Counted from the first letter of the stretch, positions 1 through 6,177 are shown. The stretch is 6,449 bases of DNA from Pseudomonadota bacterium (GCA_023428365.1 JAEYYQ010000184.1:1-6449), one strand, 5' to 3'. Translations and numbers: made by a program. The notes: generated from the letters alone by a model not told the origin.

Positions 1-2
1 TC

Positions 3-275
3 TACATTTATCTGAACCTCTATCATCTCGAAACTTTCGGCTATCTGGTCCGTTTGGCAAGCTCAATTCTCCAGGTGCTGACCGAGCAGCTGGAATACTG
101 GATGCCGATGTCCGCCAACGCGGCCTATGCCACGCTGATCGGTGAGCTGGGGCCGAAATCCATCCTGCTGCTGATGCTCGGACTCGTGACCGGCGCCGTG
201 ATCCGCGCAGTCGCGCGATTGGTCGCCCGTCTTCTGATATGGCGTTCGTCTTCGGCCCAGCCGCAACATTTCTAG
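3..275 (+). CDS. C-terminal end of an unidentified membrane protein (5'-truncated)
   Basis: The frame is open from the first complete codon at base 3 to the TAG at 273-275, giving 90 residues with no stop, so the gene almost certainly starts before the window. A TTG at 54 could in principle start a 73-residue protein, but the 17 codons before it read as sensible protein (YIYLNLYHLETFGYLV) and there is no convincing ribosome binding site, so I treat it as an internal codon. The visible part has an aromatic/Leu-rich start, a middle portion with Trp and several Met, and a likely membrane helix at about residues 53-70 of the fragment (ILLLMLGLVTGAVIRAV). An Arg-spaced amphipathic stretch (ARLVARLLIW) and a short polar tail follow. 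I do not recognise the family. It is convergent with the RND pump gene, with 35 bases between the two stop codons, so it belongs to a different transcript. Confidence 0.6.
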   Translation, partial: YIYLNLYHLETFGYLVRLASSILQVLTEQLEYWMPMSANAAYATLIGELGPKSILLLMLGLVTGAVIRAVARLVARLLIWRSSSAQPQHF

Positions 276-310
276 TTGCGAGGCGCGAGTATTGAGACGG
301 AAAGCGTTGT

Positions 311-3300
311 TCACTCGGCGGGAATGGAATGTCCTGCCGGGTGATGTGAGGACGGCGTTGCTTTGGCTTGAGCCGAACGATCCCTGGCGAGCAGCGTGTA
401 GGCCGTCGGCACCACGAACAGCGTCAGCAGTGTGCCCAGCACCAGTCCGCCGACGATCACCAATCCGATCTGATTGCGGCTTTCCGCACCGGCACCCATG
501 GCCATCGCCAATGGAACGGCGCCGAGCACCATGGCGCTGGTGGTCATCAGGATCGGTCGCAGCCGTAATGCCGATGCTTCGATAACAGCTTCGAGCCGCG
601 AGCGGCCCTGCTCCTGAAGCTGATTGGCGAATTCCACGATCAGGATGCCGTTTTTGGTGATCAGCCCCACGAGCGTCACGAGGCCGACCTGGCTGTAGAT
701 GTTCATTGTGCCGCCACCGAATTTGAGGGCGAGCAACGCGCCCGTCATCGACAGCGGCACGGTCAGCATGATGATGAACGGGTCGATGAAGCTTTCGAAC
801 TGTGCGGCGAGGACCAGATAGATAAAGGCCAGCGCCAGAATGAACGTAAAGTAGATGTCGCCGGAGGCCTGCTTGTATTCACGGGACTGGCCGATGTAGT
901 CGATCTCGACAGAGGGCAGCAGGACGCGGCGCGCCGCTTGTTCGAGGGCTTCCAGTGCCTCGCCTTGAGAATAGCCTGTCGCGACATTTGCTGTGATATC
1001 GGCGGATCTCAGCTGGTTCATGCGACCGAGTTCGCGGGGCGCAACGGACTCGCGCAGATCCACCAGATTGGAGAGTTGGATCATGTCGCCGTTGCTGCCG
1101 CGAACGTAAATTTTTGAAAGATCGTCCGGGTTGGTGCGCTCGATATCGGCGACTTGTACGATGACGTCGTATTGCTTGCCATTCTGCTTGAAGCGCGTCA
1201 CCTGACGTCCGCCGAGCATCGTCTCCAGTGTTCGTCCTATTGTTGCGACTTCGGCGCCGACATTGGCCGCCTTCTCGCGATTGACCGAAACTTTGATCTC
1301 CGGCTTGTTCAGCTTGAGGCGCGTTTCCAGGTTGGCCAGCGACGGATGCTTCTCAGCCTCGGCGATCACCGCCTCGACCATTTTGTTCAGTTCTGAATAT
1401 TCGGCCTGCGCCTGCACCGCGATCCACACCGGCCGTGAACTTGCGTTCTGACCTAAAGACGGCGGATTGTTGGCATAGGCGAGCACGCCGGGCAGCTTCT
1501 TCATCTCGCCCGCAAGCGTGGCGACAATGGCCTGCTGTTTGCGCTCGCGCTCATCCCAGGGCTTGAGACGCGCGAACGAGATGCCTTGGGAAACAATCGG
1601 ATTTCCCGAGACAACAAAGAAGGCTTCCGTTTCCGGAACCGTTGCGAAGATGTCCTCGAAACGGCGCGCGTATTTCTCCATAAAATTGATGGTCGCGCCT
1701 TCAGGGCCGATGAAGAAGCTGATGACCGTGCCACGATCTTCGACCGGCGACAGTTCCGGCTTCAGAGTTTTGAAAACAAAGTAGCTGCTGCCCGCGAAAA
1801 CAAGCCCAACCAGAATCACCAGCGGGCGCACTTTCAGCACGCCGCGTAGTGCCGAGCGGTAGCCGTTGGTGAGGCCGACCAGCACGCGCTCGACGAAATT
1901 ATACATCCAGCTATGGCTGGTCTGATGCCGCAGCATCCGCGAACACATCATTGGACTGAGCGTCAGGGCGACGAACCCGGAGACAATCACGGCACCGGCG
2001 AGGGCCCAGGCGAACTCTGTAAACAAGCGGCCGGTGGTGCCCGACATGAAACCGATCGGGGCATAGACCGCTGCGAGCGTCAGCGTCATGGCGACAACCG
2101 CGAAACCGATTTCCCGGCTGCCCTGGAAGGCAGCCTCCATCGGTGGCATGCCTTCCTCGATGTGCCGGTAGATGTTTTCGAGCACAACGATGGCATCGTC
2201 GACCACCAGGCCGATCGCCAGCACCATGGCGAGAAGCGTCAGCGTGTTCACCGTGAACCCGAGCACGTACATGATCGCGAACGCGCCCAGCAGCGAGGCC
2301 GGAATAGTGATAACCGGAATGATCGTAGCGCGGATGTTGCGCAGGAATAGGAAGACGACGATCACGACCAGGATCACGGCTTCGCCGATTGTCTTGAAGA
2401 CGGAATCAATCGAGGCCTGAATGAACACGGAGGTGTCGTGTGCCACCTCGACCCTCATGCCTTCGGGTAGATTGTCGAGGATGAACGGCAACTCGGCCCG
2501 CACGGCTTTGGAAATGTCGAGTGGGTTTGCTACGGCTTGTTTGACGACGCCGATGGCCACGGCAGGACGGCCTTTGAAACGGACGGAGACCCGCTCATCC
2601 AGCGGACCGCGCTCCACTCGCGCCAGATCGCGCAAGCGCACCGGATAATCGCCGACCTGCTTGACGATGATCGCGCCGAATTCGTCCGACAGGCGTAGAT
2701 CTGTTTCGGCCAGAACCGTAAATTCCGTATCGCGGCTTTCAATGCGTCCGGCCGGAATCTCGACGTTCTGTTTGCGCAGTGCGTCTTCGACGTCCTGTGG
2801 TGTCAGCCTGTAAGCGGCAAGCCGGGCTGCATCGAGCCAGATCCGCATGGCATAGGCCCGCGCACCGAAGATGCGCGCCTCGGACACGCCAGTAATGGAT
2901 TGCAGGCGATCCTTCACGAAGCGATCGGCGAAATCAGTGATTTCAAGCGGGGAATGCCTGTCAGAAGAAAAGGCCAAATACATGACAGGCTGAGCATCGG
3001 CCTCGACCTTGGAAATGATCGGCTCGTCGATCTCATCCGGCAGGCGTCCGCGCACACGCCCGACACGGTCGCGCACGTCGTTTGCAGCCGCCTCGACATC
3101 GCGCCCGAGTTTGAAACGGACGACGACCATGCTGCGTTCCTGCCGGGTGGTGGAACGAAGATAATCGATGCCCTCGATGCCGGAGATCGATTCTTCCAGG
3201 ATGCGAGTGACGGTGCTCTCGATCACCTCGGCACTGGCGCCACGATAGATGGTTTCGACCAGCACGACCGGCGGATCGATGTTGGGATATTCGCGCACCG

Positions 3301-3397
3301 TCAGCCGGCTGAACGCGACGAAGCCGACGAGAACGATGATCAAGCTGAGGACTGTTGCGAAGACCGGCCGACGAATGCAGAGCTCAGGAAGACCCAT
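311..3397 (-). CDS. RND-family multidrug efflux pump, inner-membrane subunit (HAE1 / AcrB-like)
   Basis: This is a 1028-residue proton-driven exporter of the AcrB/MexB/MdtB type, a normal length for the family. It would act as a trimer in the inner membrane and, with an adaptor and an outer-membrane channel, move substrates out across the envelope. The N-terminus (CIRRPVFATVLSLIIVLVG, a first membrane helix at about 7-29) is followed by the usual REYPNIDPP segment. A periplasmic loop runs from about 30 to 333, then a helix cluster (about 334-545), a second periplasmic loop (about 546-848) and the final helices (about 849-1005). The proton-relay residues are present: the Asp pair D400-D401 in GLVVDDAIVVLEN and K915 in GLITKNGILIVEFA, matching AcrB D407/D408 and K940. 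The Asp pair argues for HAE1 rather than the heavy-metal HME class. ATG at 3397 is preceded by the adaptor stop with a 2-base gap, so translation is probably coupled; its own ribosome binding site is weak (AAGAGCG). Substrate unknown; no outer-membrane factor gene is present here. Confidence 0.95.
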   Translation of the reverse strand: MGLPELCIRRPVFATVLSLIIVLVGFVAFSRLTVREYPNIDPPVVLVETIYRGASAEVIESTVTRILEESISGIEGIDYLRSTTRQERSMVVVRFKLGRDVEAAANDVRDRVGRVRGRLPDEIDEPIISKVEADAQPVMYLAFSSDRHSPLEITDFADRFVKDRLQSITGVSEARIFGARAYAMRIWLDAARLAAYRLTPQDVEDALRKQNVEIPAGRIESRDTEFTVLAETDLRLSDEFGAIIVKQVGDYPVRLRDLARVERGPLDERVSVRFKGRPAVAIGVVKQAVANPLDISKAVRAELPFILDNLPEGMRVEVAHDTSVFIQASIDSVFKTIGEAVILVVIVVFLFLRNIRATIIPVITIPASLLGAFAIMYVLGFTVNTLTLLAMVLAIGLVVDDAIVVLENIYRHIEEGMPPMEAAFQGSREIGFAVVAMTLTLAAVYAPIGFMSGTTGRLFTEFAWALAGAVIVSGFVALTLSPMMCSRMLRHQTSHSWMYNFVERVLVGLTNGYRSALRGVLKVRPLVILVGLVFAGSSYFVFKTLKPELSPVEDRGTVISFFIGPEGATINFMEKYARRFEDIFATVPETEAFFVVSGNPIVSQGISFARLKPWDERERKQQAIVATLAGEMKKLPGVLAYANNPPSLGQNASSRPVWIAVQAQAEYSELNKMVEAVIAEAEKHPSLANLETRLKLNKPEIKVSVNREKAANVGAEVATIGRTLETMLGGRQVTRFKQNGKQYDVIVQVADIERTNPDDLSKIYVRGSNGDMIQLSNLVDLRESVAPRELGRMNQLRSADITANVATGYSQGEALEALEQAARRVLLPSVEIDYIGQSREYKQASGDIYFTFILALAFIYLVLAAQFESFIDPFIIMLTVPLSMTGALLALKFGGGTMNIYSQVGLVTLVGLITKNGILIVEFANQLQEQGRSRLEAVIEASALRLRPILMTTSAMVLGAVPLAMAMGAGAESRNQIGLVIVGGLVLGTLLTLFVVPTAYTLLARDRSAQAKATPSSHHPAGHSIPAE
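312..343 (+). terminator. Possible hairpin terminator or 3' end structure for the upstream plus-strand gene
   Basis: Bases 312-323 (CACTCGGCGGGA) can pair with 332-343 (TCCTGCCGGGTG) across an 8-base loop. As plus-strand RNA all 12 positions pair, ten Watson-Crick and two G-U. On the minus strand the two wobbles become A-C mismatches. It begins 37 bases after the stop codon of the plus-strand gene and lies inside the last codons of the RND pump gene. No U-tract follows, so it is not a standard intrinsic terminator; it may only stabilise the 3' end, or be a by-product of the coding sequence. Confidence 0.3.
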
Positions 3398-3399
3398 GG

Positions 3400-4470
3400 T
3401 CAGTCGCTCTTCGCCATGTGTGCGCTGACAAGTGCTCCGTCGCGCAGTTTCAGAGCTCCCTCGGTGATGATGACGGCCGATTCATCCAGCCCTTCGACAA
3501 TTTCAACCGAGCCGGAGCGTCGCTGGCCGATCTTCACCTTCGTCAGCTTGGCTTTTCCATCGTCGAGCCGGAATACGAACAGATCCTGGCCCATTGGGAC
3601 CAACGCTGTCTCGGGAAGCAGAATACGTTGCTTGAGATCCTCCAGGATCAGGACGACGCGGGCGAACATGCCCGAACGCAACTGTCCGTCCTTGTTTGGC
3701 AACCTCGCGCGTAACACGACAGCCCGGCCGTTCGGATCATGCGCCGGATCGATGGCGTAGACCTTGCCCTCATAAGCGGTGCCGGGAATGGCATCGAGCG
3801 TCACACGGATGGTCTGGCCGACTTTCAATTGAACCGCGTGGGTTTCCGAGACGCGGAAATCGACCTTCAACGTTTCGATGTTTTCGATATTGACCAGATC
3901 CTGGCCGGGATTGACGTAGTCGCCGACACTGACCTTACGGAGTCCGAGAATGCCGTCGAACGGCGCCTTCAGCGTCGCCTTATCAAGCACGGCTTGTGCC
4001 AGCGCCAAGGCTGCCTCATCGGCGCGAAGTTTCGCAAAGGCCTCGTCATAGGCGCGCTGAGAGCCGGCGCCTTTCGTCAGGAGGCCTTGTGCGCGGTCAT
4101 AATTCAAGCGGCTGAGGACCAGACCAGCGTTCTGTTGATCGACTTGTGCGCGGGCGACGGTCGCATCGAGTTTGATGAGGGGGGTGCCGCGGGTCACGCT
4201 TTGCCCCTCTTCGAACAGGATTTCTCCGATGCGTCCAGGGATCTCCGAGCGGAGGATCACCGACTCGTTCGAACGTAAACTACCAACGGCTTCAATTTGT
4301 CGGCGGATCGGCCCAACTTCTACGGGGGAAGCCTCGACGGCGATCTGGACGGGCGGAGGCGGAACTTCCGGTGCTGTCGCGCTCCGCGAAGGCTGTTTCG
4401 CATACAGCCATCCGCCAGCAGCGATGACAAGACCTCCGGTTAATACGGCTCCAATCAGCCAGCGCATCAC
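3400..4470 (-). CDS. Periplasmic adaptor (membrane fusion protein) of the RND efflux pump
   Basis: This 356-residue protein is an HlyD/AcrA-type adaptor that would bridge the RND pump to an outer-membrane channel. It has an N-terminal membrane helix at about residues 4-23 and no lipobox Cys, so it is probably anchored by an uncleaved helix or secreted, not a lipoprotein. A Pro-rich linker (PEVPPPPVQ) follows. Then come the first lipoyl half (about 60-102, with the GRIGEILFEEGQSV stretch), an alpha-hairpin (about 104-164, Ala/Leu/Gln-rich coiled coil), the second lipoyl half (about 165-200, LKAPFDGILGLRKVSVGDYV), a beta-barrel (about 203-275, ending LRSGMFARVVL) and a membrane-proximal domain (about 283-350). 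The start is GTG at 4470 or the next codon, ATG at 4467; a GGAG at 4477-4480 (minus strand) is 6 bases from the GTG and 9 from the ATG, so either fits. It is first in a two-gene operon with the pump. Confidence 0.93.
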   Translation of the reverse strand: MMRWLIGAVLTGGLVIAAGGWLYAKQPSRSATAPEVPPPPVQIAVEASPVEVGPIRRQIEAVGSLRSNESVILRSEIPGRIGEILFEEGQSVTRGTPLIKLDATVARAQVDQQNAGLVLSRLNYDRAQGLLTKGAGSQRAYDEAFAKLRADEAALALAQAVLDKATLKAPFDGILGLRKVSVGDYVNPGQDLVNIENIETLKVDFRVSETHAVQLKVGQTIRVTLDAIPGTAYEGKVYAIDPAHDPNGRAVVLRARLPNKDGQLRSGMFARVVLILEDLKQRILLPETALVPMGQDLFVFRLDDGKAKLTKVKIGQRRSGSVEIVEGLDESAVIITEGALKLRDGALVSAHMAKSD

Positions 4471-4476
4471 TCACAG

Positions 4477-4480
4477 CTCC
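4477..4480 (-). promoter_or_regulatory. Ribosome binding site of the adaptor gene
   Basis: The minus strand reads GGAGCTGTGA-GTG-ATG. The GGAG is 6 bases from the GTG codon and 9 from the ATG, so the spacing does not decide between two adjacent start codons that differ by one residue. Confidence 0.6.
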
Positions 4481-4579
4481 GACCTAAGCCTGAACGACGG
4501 TCATCCTCCCATGCAGGAGGCCAATACTGATAACAAGGGGCTTAGCCAGCGCACTATACACCATCGCGGCAAGTAAACA

Positions 4580-4590
4580 GCAAGCATTGC
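4580..4590. promoter_or_regulatory. Short dyad GCAA-N3-TTGC, possible operator for the efflux operon
   Basis: GCAAGCATTGC is a 4-3-4 inverted repeat about 110 bases upstream of the adaptor start and about 20-35 bases upstream of the only TATAGT-like -10 on the minus strand. Efflux operons are often controlled by TetR or MarR repressors that bind short dyads, but a dyad this short is expected by chance in a region of this size, and no such regulator gene is in the window. This is a weak call. Confidence 0.15.
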
Positions 4591-4623
4591 ATCGTGGCAG
4601 AAGTGCATGGTTTCCCAACAATT

Positions 4624-4676
4624 ATGCCTATTTCGCAGGCACCCAAGGGTCTGTGTGGAGGAAGGGCAATAGGCAT
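4624..4676. repeat. 9-base perfect inverted repeat ATGCCTATT / AATAGGCAT
   Basis: The arms are 4624-4632 and 4668-4676, separated by 35 bases. The right arm overlaps the hexamer TAGGCA (4670-4675), which sits 17 bases before the TATAAC in the Zur box and could serve as a weak -35. The spacer contains a small ACCC-AA-GGGT dyad (4641-4650), and the right arm merges into a GGCATGCC palindrome (4672-4679). It could be paired operator half-sites, or a hairpin if transcription starts further upstream. Confidence 0.45.
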
Positions 4677-4698
4677 GCCGGGGCTGTTATGTTATAAC
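4670..4698 (+). promoter_or_regulatory. Candidate promoter of the zur-znuCB operon
   Basis: TAGGCA (4670-4675) and TATAAC (4693-4698) are separated by 17 bases, the ideal spacing. They match the sigma-70 hexamers TTGACA and TATAAT at 4 of 6 and 5 of 6 positions. Transcription would start near 4705, giving a leader of about 30 bases before the zur ATG. The -10 lies inside the Zur-like dyad, so bound Zur would block RNA polymerase directly. This is inference from spacing only; the -35 is weak. Confidence 0.35.
4686..4698. promoter_or_regulatory. Zur box (zinc-responsive operator) upstream of zur
   Basis: GTTATGTTATAAC is a perfect 5-3-5 inverted repeat (GTTAT / ATAAC). It matches the classical Zur core GTTATAnTATAAC except for one base at position 6. 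It lies 36 bases before the zur start codon, in the right place for repression of zur-znuC-znuB by zinc-bound Zur. The outer flanks do not extend the symmetry. A dyad of this core directly before a zur gene is good circumstantial evidence; binding is not shown. Confidence 0.75.
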
Positions 4699-4722
4699 TC
4701 AGCACAAATTCACTTGTAGTTT

Positions 4723-4726
4723 GAGG
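4723..4726 (+). promoter_or_regulatory. Ribosome binding site of zur
   Basis: GAGG ends 8 bases before the ATG at 4735, a normal spacing, and supports that start over later in-frame codons. Confidence 0.65.
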
Positions 4727-4734
4727 CCGATACG

Positions 4735-5241
4735 ATGAAAGCCCCGGCGGAAGTCAGACAATCTGCACCTTTTCCAACCCCCGGACATAATCACTCGCCC
4801 TGCCTCAAACGGGCGCTGGATCGCGCACAGCAAGCATTCGAGACCAAAGGCTTGCGCCTGACGGATCTGCGCCGTCGGGTGTTCGAAGAAATTGCCGCAT
4901 CTCATCATGCGGTCGGCGCTTACGACATTCTCGATCGGCTGAGCAAACAGGGTGGCCGGCTTGCGCCGATCTCGGTCTATCGCGCCATCGATGCGCTGTT
5001 GAGCGCGGGGGTAATCCATCGTCTCGAAAGCAAGAATGCCTTTTTTGCCTGCCACTCGACGCATATGTCCGAGCGGGACCAGCTTATCCTTGCCTGTGAG
5101 CAATGTGGCCGGGTGGCTGAGGTGACCGCAGAACCTGTATTCGAAGCTATTGCTCGCGCTGCCCGAGATGCTCGCTTCACGCCAGCGCGCACCGTCGCCG
5201 AGGTGACAGGGCGCTGCGCGGATTGCCAGGCGGCGCATTAG
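4735..5241 (+). CDS. zur: Zinc uptake regulator Zur, Fur family
   Basis: This 168-residue protein is a dimeric cytoplasmic repressor that binds DNA when loaded with Zn(II) and shuts off zinc-uptake genes. After an N-terminal tail containing HNHSPC (residues 18-23) comes the winged-helix domain: GLRLTDLRRRVFEEI (about 39-53) and the recognition region APISVYRAIDALLSAGVIHRLES (about 77-99). The metal-binding and dimer domain follows. It keeps both structural CxxC pairs, C121/C124 and C161/C164, and the likely sensing-site ligands H95, C106, H107 or H110, and E129, by comparison with E. coli Zur H77, C88, H96 and E111. The link between C106 and the first CxxC is about the same length as in E. 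coli Zur. The usual LTP of Fur-family helices reads LTD (D44) here. It is Zur rather than Fur or PerR because of the VYRAID...IHRLESKN pattern, the Zur-like operator and the adjacent znuCB. First gene of the zinc operon, probably autoregulated. Confidence 0.93.
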   Translation: MKAPAEVRQSAPFPTPGHNHSPCLKRALDRAQQAFETKGLRLTDLRRRVFEEIAASHHAVGAYDILDRLSKQGGRLAPISVYRAIDALLSAGVIHRLESKNAFFACHSTHMSERDQLILACEQCGRVAEVTAEPVFEAIARAARDARFTPARTVAEVTGRCADCQAAH

Positions 5242-5244
5242 GCC

Positions 5245-5250
5245 GAGAGG
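5245..5250 (+). promoter_or_regulatory. Ribosome binding site that fixes the znuC start
   Basis: GAGAGG is 8 bases before the ATG at 5259. A longer reading from TTG at 5223 would overlap the end of zur and adds 12 residues with no family resemblance, so the ATG at 5259 is preferred. Confidence 0.65.
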
Positions 5251-5258
5251 ATCGCCCG

Positions 5259-6176
5259 ATGAACGGGAAAGCAGCCGCGCCTCTCCGTGCGGATAAAGAT
5301 GTCGTCCACGAGGCACATCGATGTGCGCATGGTCACGTCCATCATCACCATCACCATCACGATCATTCTCACGGCGATCATCGGCATACGAACGCATCAA
5401 ACGCGCTGCTGAGCGCACGCGGCATCTGGCTGTCCCGTGGCGGAAAGAACATTCTTGAGGGCATCGATCTCGACATCGACGCCGGTGAGATCGTGACCCT
5501 TATTGGCCCCAATGGCGCTGGTAAGACGACACTCGTACGCGTGCTGCTAGGGCTGACGGCGCCGGATCGCGGTGAAGTCAAGCGAAGCGCTGGCCTCAAG
5601 ATTGGCTATGTTCCGCAGCGTTTCGATGTCGACCGTGCGATTCCCATGACCGTGGCCCGCTTTTTGAGGCTGGCGGGTTCTACGAGCCAGGACCGGATGC
5701 ACGACGTTCTCAACGAGGTCGGCGCTGCCGGGCTCGCGGAACAGCAATTGGTGAACCTGTCTGGCGGCGAGTTTCAGCGCGTGGTGTTGGCGCGCGCATT
5801 GATCCGCGATCCTGGTTTGCTGGTGCTCGATGAACCTGTGCGCGGCGTGGATTACGTTGGCGAGGCGGAGCTGTACGGTCTCATCGGACGCCTGCGGACG
5901 GAACGCGGGCTCGGTGTCCTGCTGGTCTCGCACGACCTTCACGTCGTCATGGCGCAAAGCGACAGAGTCATCTGCATCAATCGCCACGTCTGTTGTTCCG
6001 GCGTTCCCGACGTGGTCGCCAGAGATCCGAACTACGAACGGCTGTTCGGCGCACAGGCGGCGCGTGCGCTCGCGATTTACAGCCACCATCATGATCACAG
6101 GCACGATCTCGCTGGTGAACCTTGCCCCTCCGAGAGCCCGCTGCCCGGAAGTACCGGAAGGGCGGAGGCCCAGTAG
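5259..6176 (+). CDS. znuC: Zinc ABC importer ATP-binding protein ZnuC, with His-rich ends
   Basis: This 305-residue ATPase drives the ZnuABC high-affinity zinc importer from the cytoplasmic face of the membrane. The ATPase signatures are intact: Walker A GPNGAGKT (83-90), Q-loop Q120 (YVPQRF), signature LSGGE (167-171), Walker B LLVLDEP (187-193), D-loop GVD (196-198) and switch H225 (VSHDLHVVM). The VICINRHVCCSGVPDVV stretch closely follows E. coli ZnuC (LCLNHHICCSGTPEVV), which favours zinc over manganese or iron importers of the same family. It is about 50 residues longer than E. coli ZnuC. The N-terminus has 13 His in residues 24-43, including seven in a row, and the C-terminus carries SHHHDHRHD (275-283) and a Pro/Ser/Gly tail. 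These segments could bind cytoplasmic zinc. It follows zur by 17 bases and precedes znuB by 1 base, so the three are probably one operon. Confidence 0.95.
   Translation: MNGKAAAPLRADKDVVHEAHRCAHGHVHHHHHHHDHSHGDHRHTNASNALLSARGIWLSRGGKNILEGIDLDIDAGEIVTLIGPNGAGKTTLVRVLLGLTAPDRGEVKRSAGLKIGYVPQRFDVDRAIPMTVARFLRLAGSTSQDRMHDVLNEVGAAGLAEQQLVNLSGGEFQRVVLARALIRDPGLLVLDEPVRGVDYVGEAELYGLIGRLRTERGLGVLLVSHDLHVVMAQSDRVICINRHVCCSGVPDVVARDPNYERLFGAQAARALAIYSHHHDHRHDLAGEPCPSESPLPGSTGRAEAQ
6164..6168 (+). promoter_or_regulatory. Ribosome binding site of znuB
   Basis: GGAGG lies inside the last codons of znuC, 9 bases before the znuB ATG at 6178. A strong site of its own, next to a 1-base gap, fits efficient coupled expression. 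Confidence 0.7.
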
Positions 6177-6177
6177 A

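Larger units (their letters stand above)
4471..4734. other. Divergent intergenic region between the efflux operon and the zinc operon
   Basis: These 264 bases must hold the promoters for the minus-strand efflux pair and the plus-strand zur-znuCB operon. It is visibly less GC-rich than the flanking genes. From left to right it contains a small inverted repeat CCTCC/GGAGG (4505-4520) in the efflux leader, a TATAGT (minus strand, 4553-4558) that could be a -10 but lacks a well-spaced -35, a short dyad GCAA-GCA-TTGC (4580-4590), a 9-base inverted repeat (4624-4632 with 4668-4676), and the Zur-like box (4686-4698). I see no credible small gene or structured RNA gene in it. Confidence 0.7.

Noticed and set aside
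54..275. Short 73-residue gene starting at TTG 54
   Set aside because: The same frame is open to the left edge of the window and reads as coherent protein, with no ribosome binding site before the TTG; it is treated as part of a longer truncated gene.
2900..3760. 286-residue plus-strand open frame opposite the pump and adaptor genes
   Set aside because: It spans the antisense of two clear genes, has no family resemblance, and is rich in Arg, Asp and His as expected from the reverse strand of GC-rich coding DNA.
4505..4520. CCTCC/GGAGG inverted repeat in the efflux leader, with a tiny open frame (MTVVQA) on the minus strand
   Set aside because: The stem is only 5 bases, and the GGAGG abuts the ATG with no spacer, so neither attenuation nor a leader peptide is supported.
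4553..4577. Minus-strand promoter TTTACT / TATAGT for the efflux operon
   Set aside because: The spacer is only 13 bases, too short for sigma-70, and no better -35 is visible; kept only as a remark in the intergenic entry.
4577..4838. 12-base direct repeat ACAGCAAGCATT at 4577-4588 and 4827-4838
   Set aside because: About one exact 12-base repeat is expected by chance in a window of this size, and the second copy lies inside zur coding sequence.
5223..5258. Earlier TTG start for znuC overlapping zur
   Set aside because: The extra 12 residues show no conservation that I can recognise, while the ATG at 5259 has a well-spaced GAGAGG.
5337..5360. Simple-sequence repeat of CAT/CAC codons as a slippage hotspot
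   Set aside because: The run mixes CAT and CAC irregularly and encodes the His cluster; there is no long pure repeat that would suggest phase variation.
4699..5418. 239-residue minus-strand open frame opposite zur
   Set aside because: It lies antisense to zur and the start of znuC, and its composition is that of reverse-strand translation.
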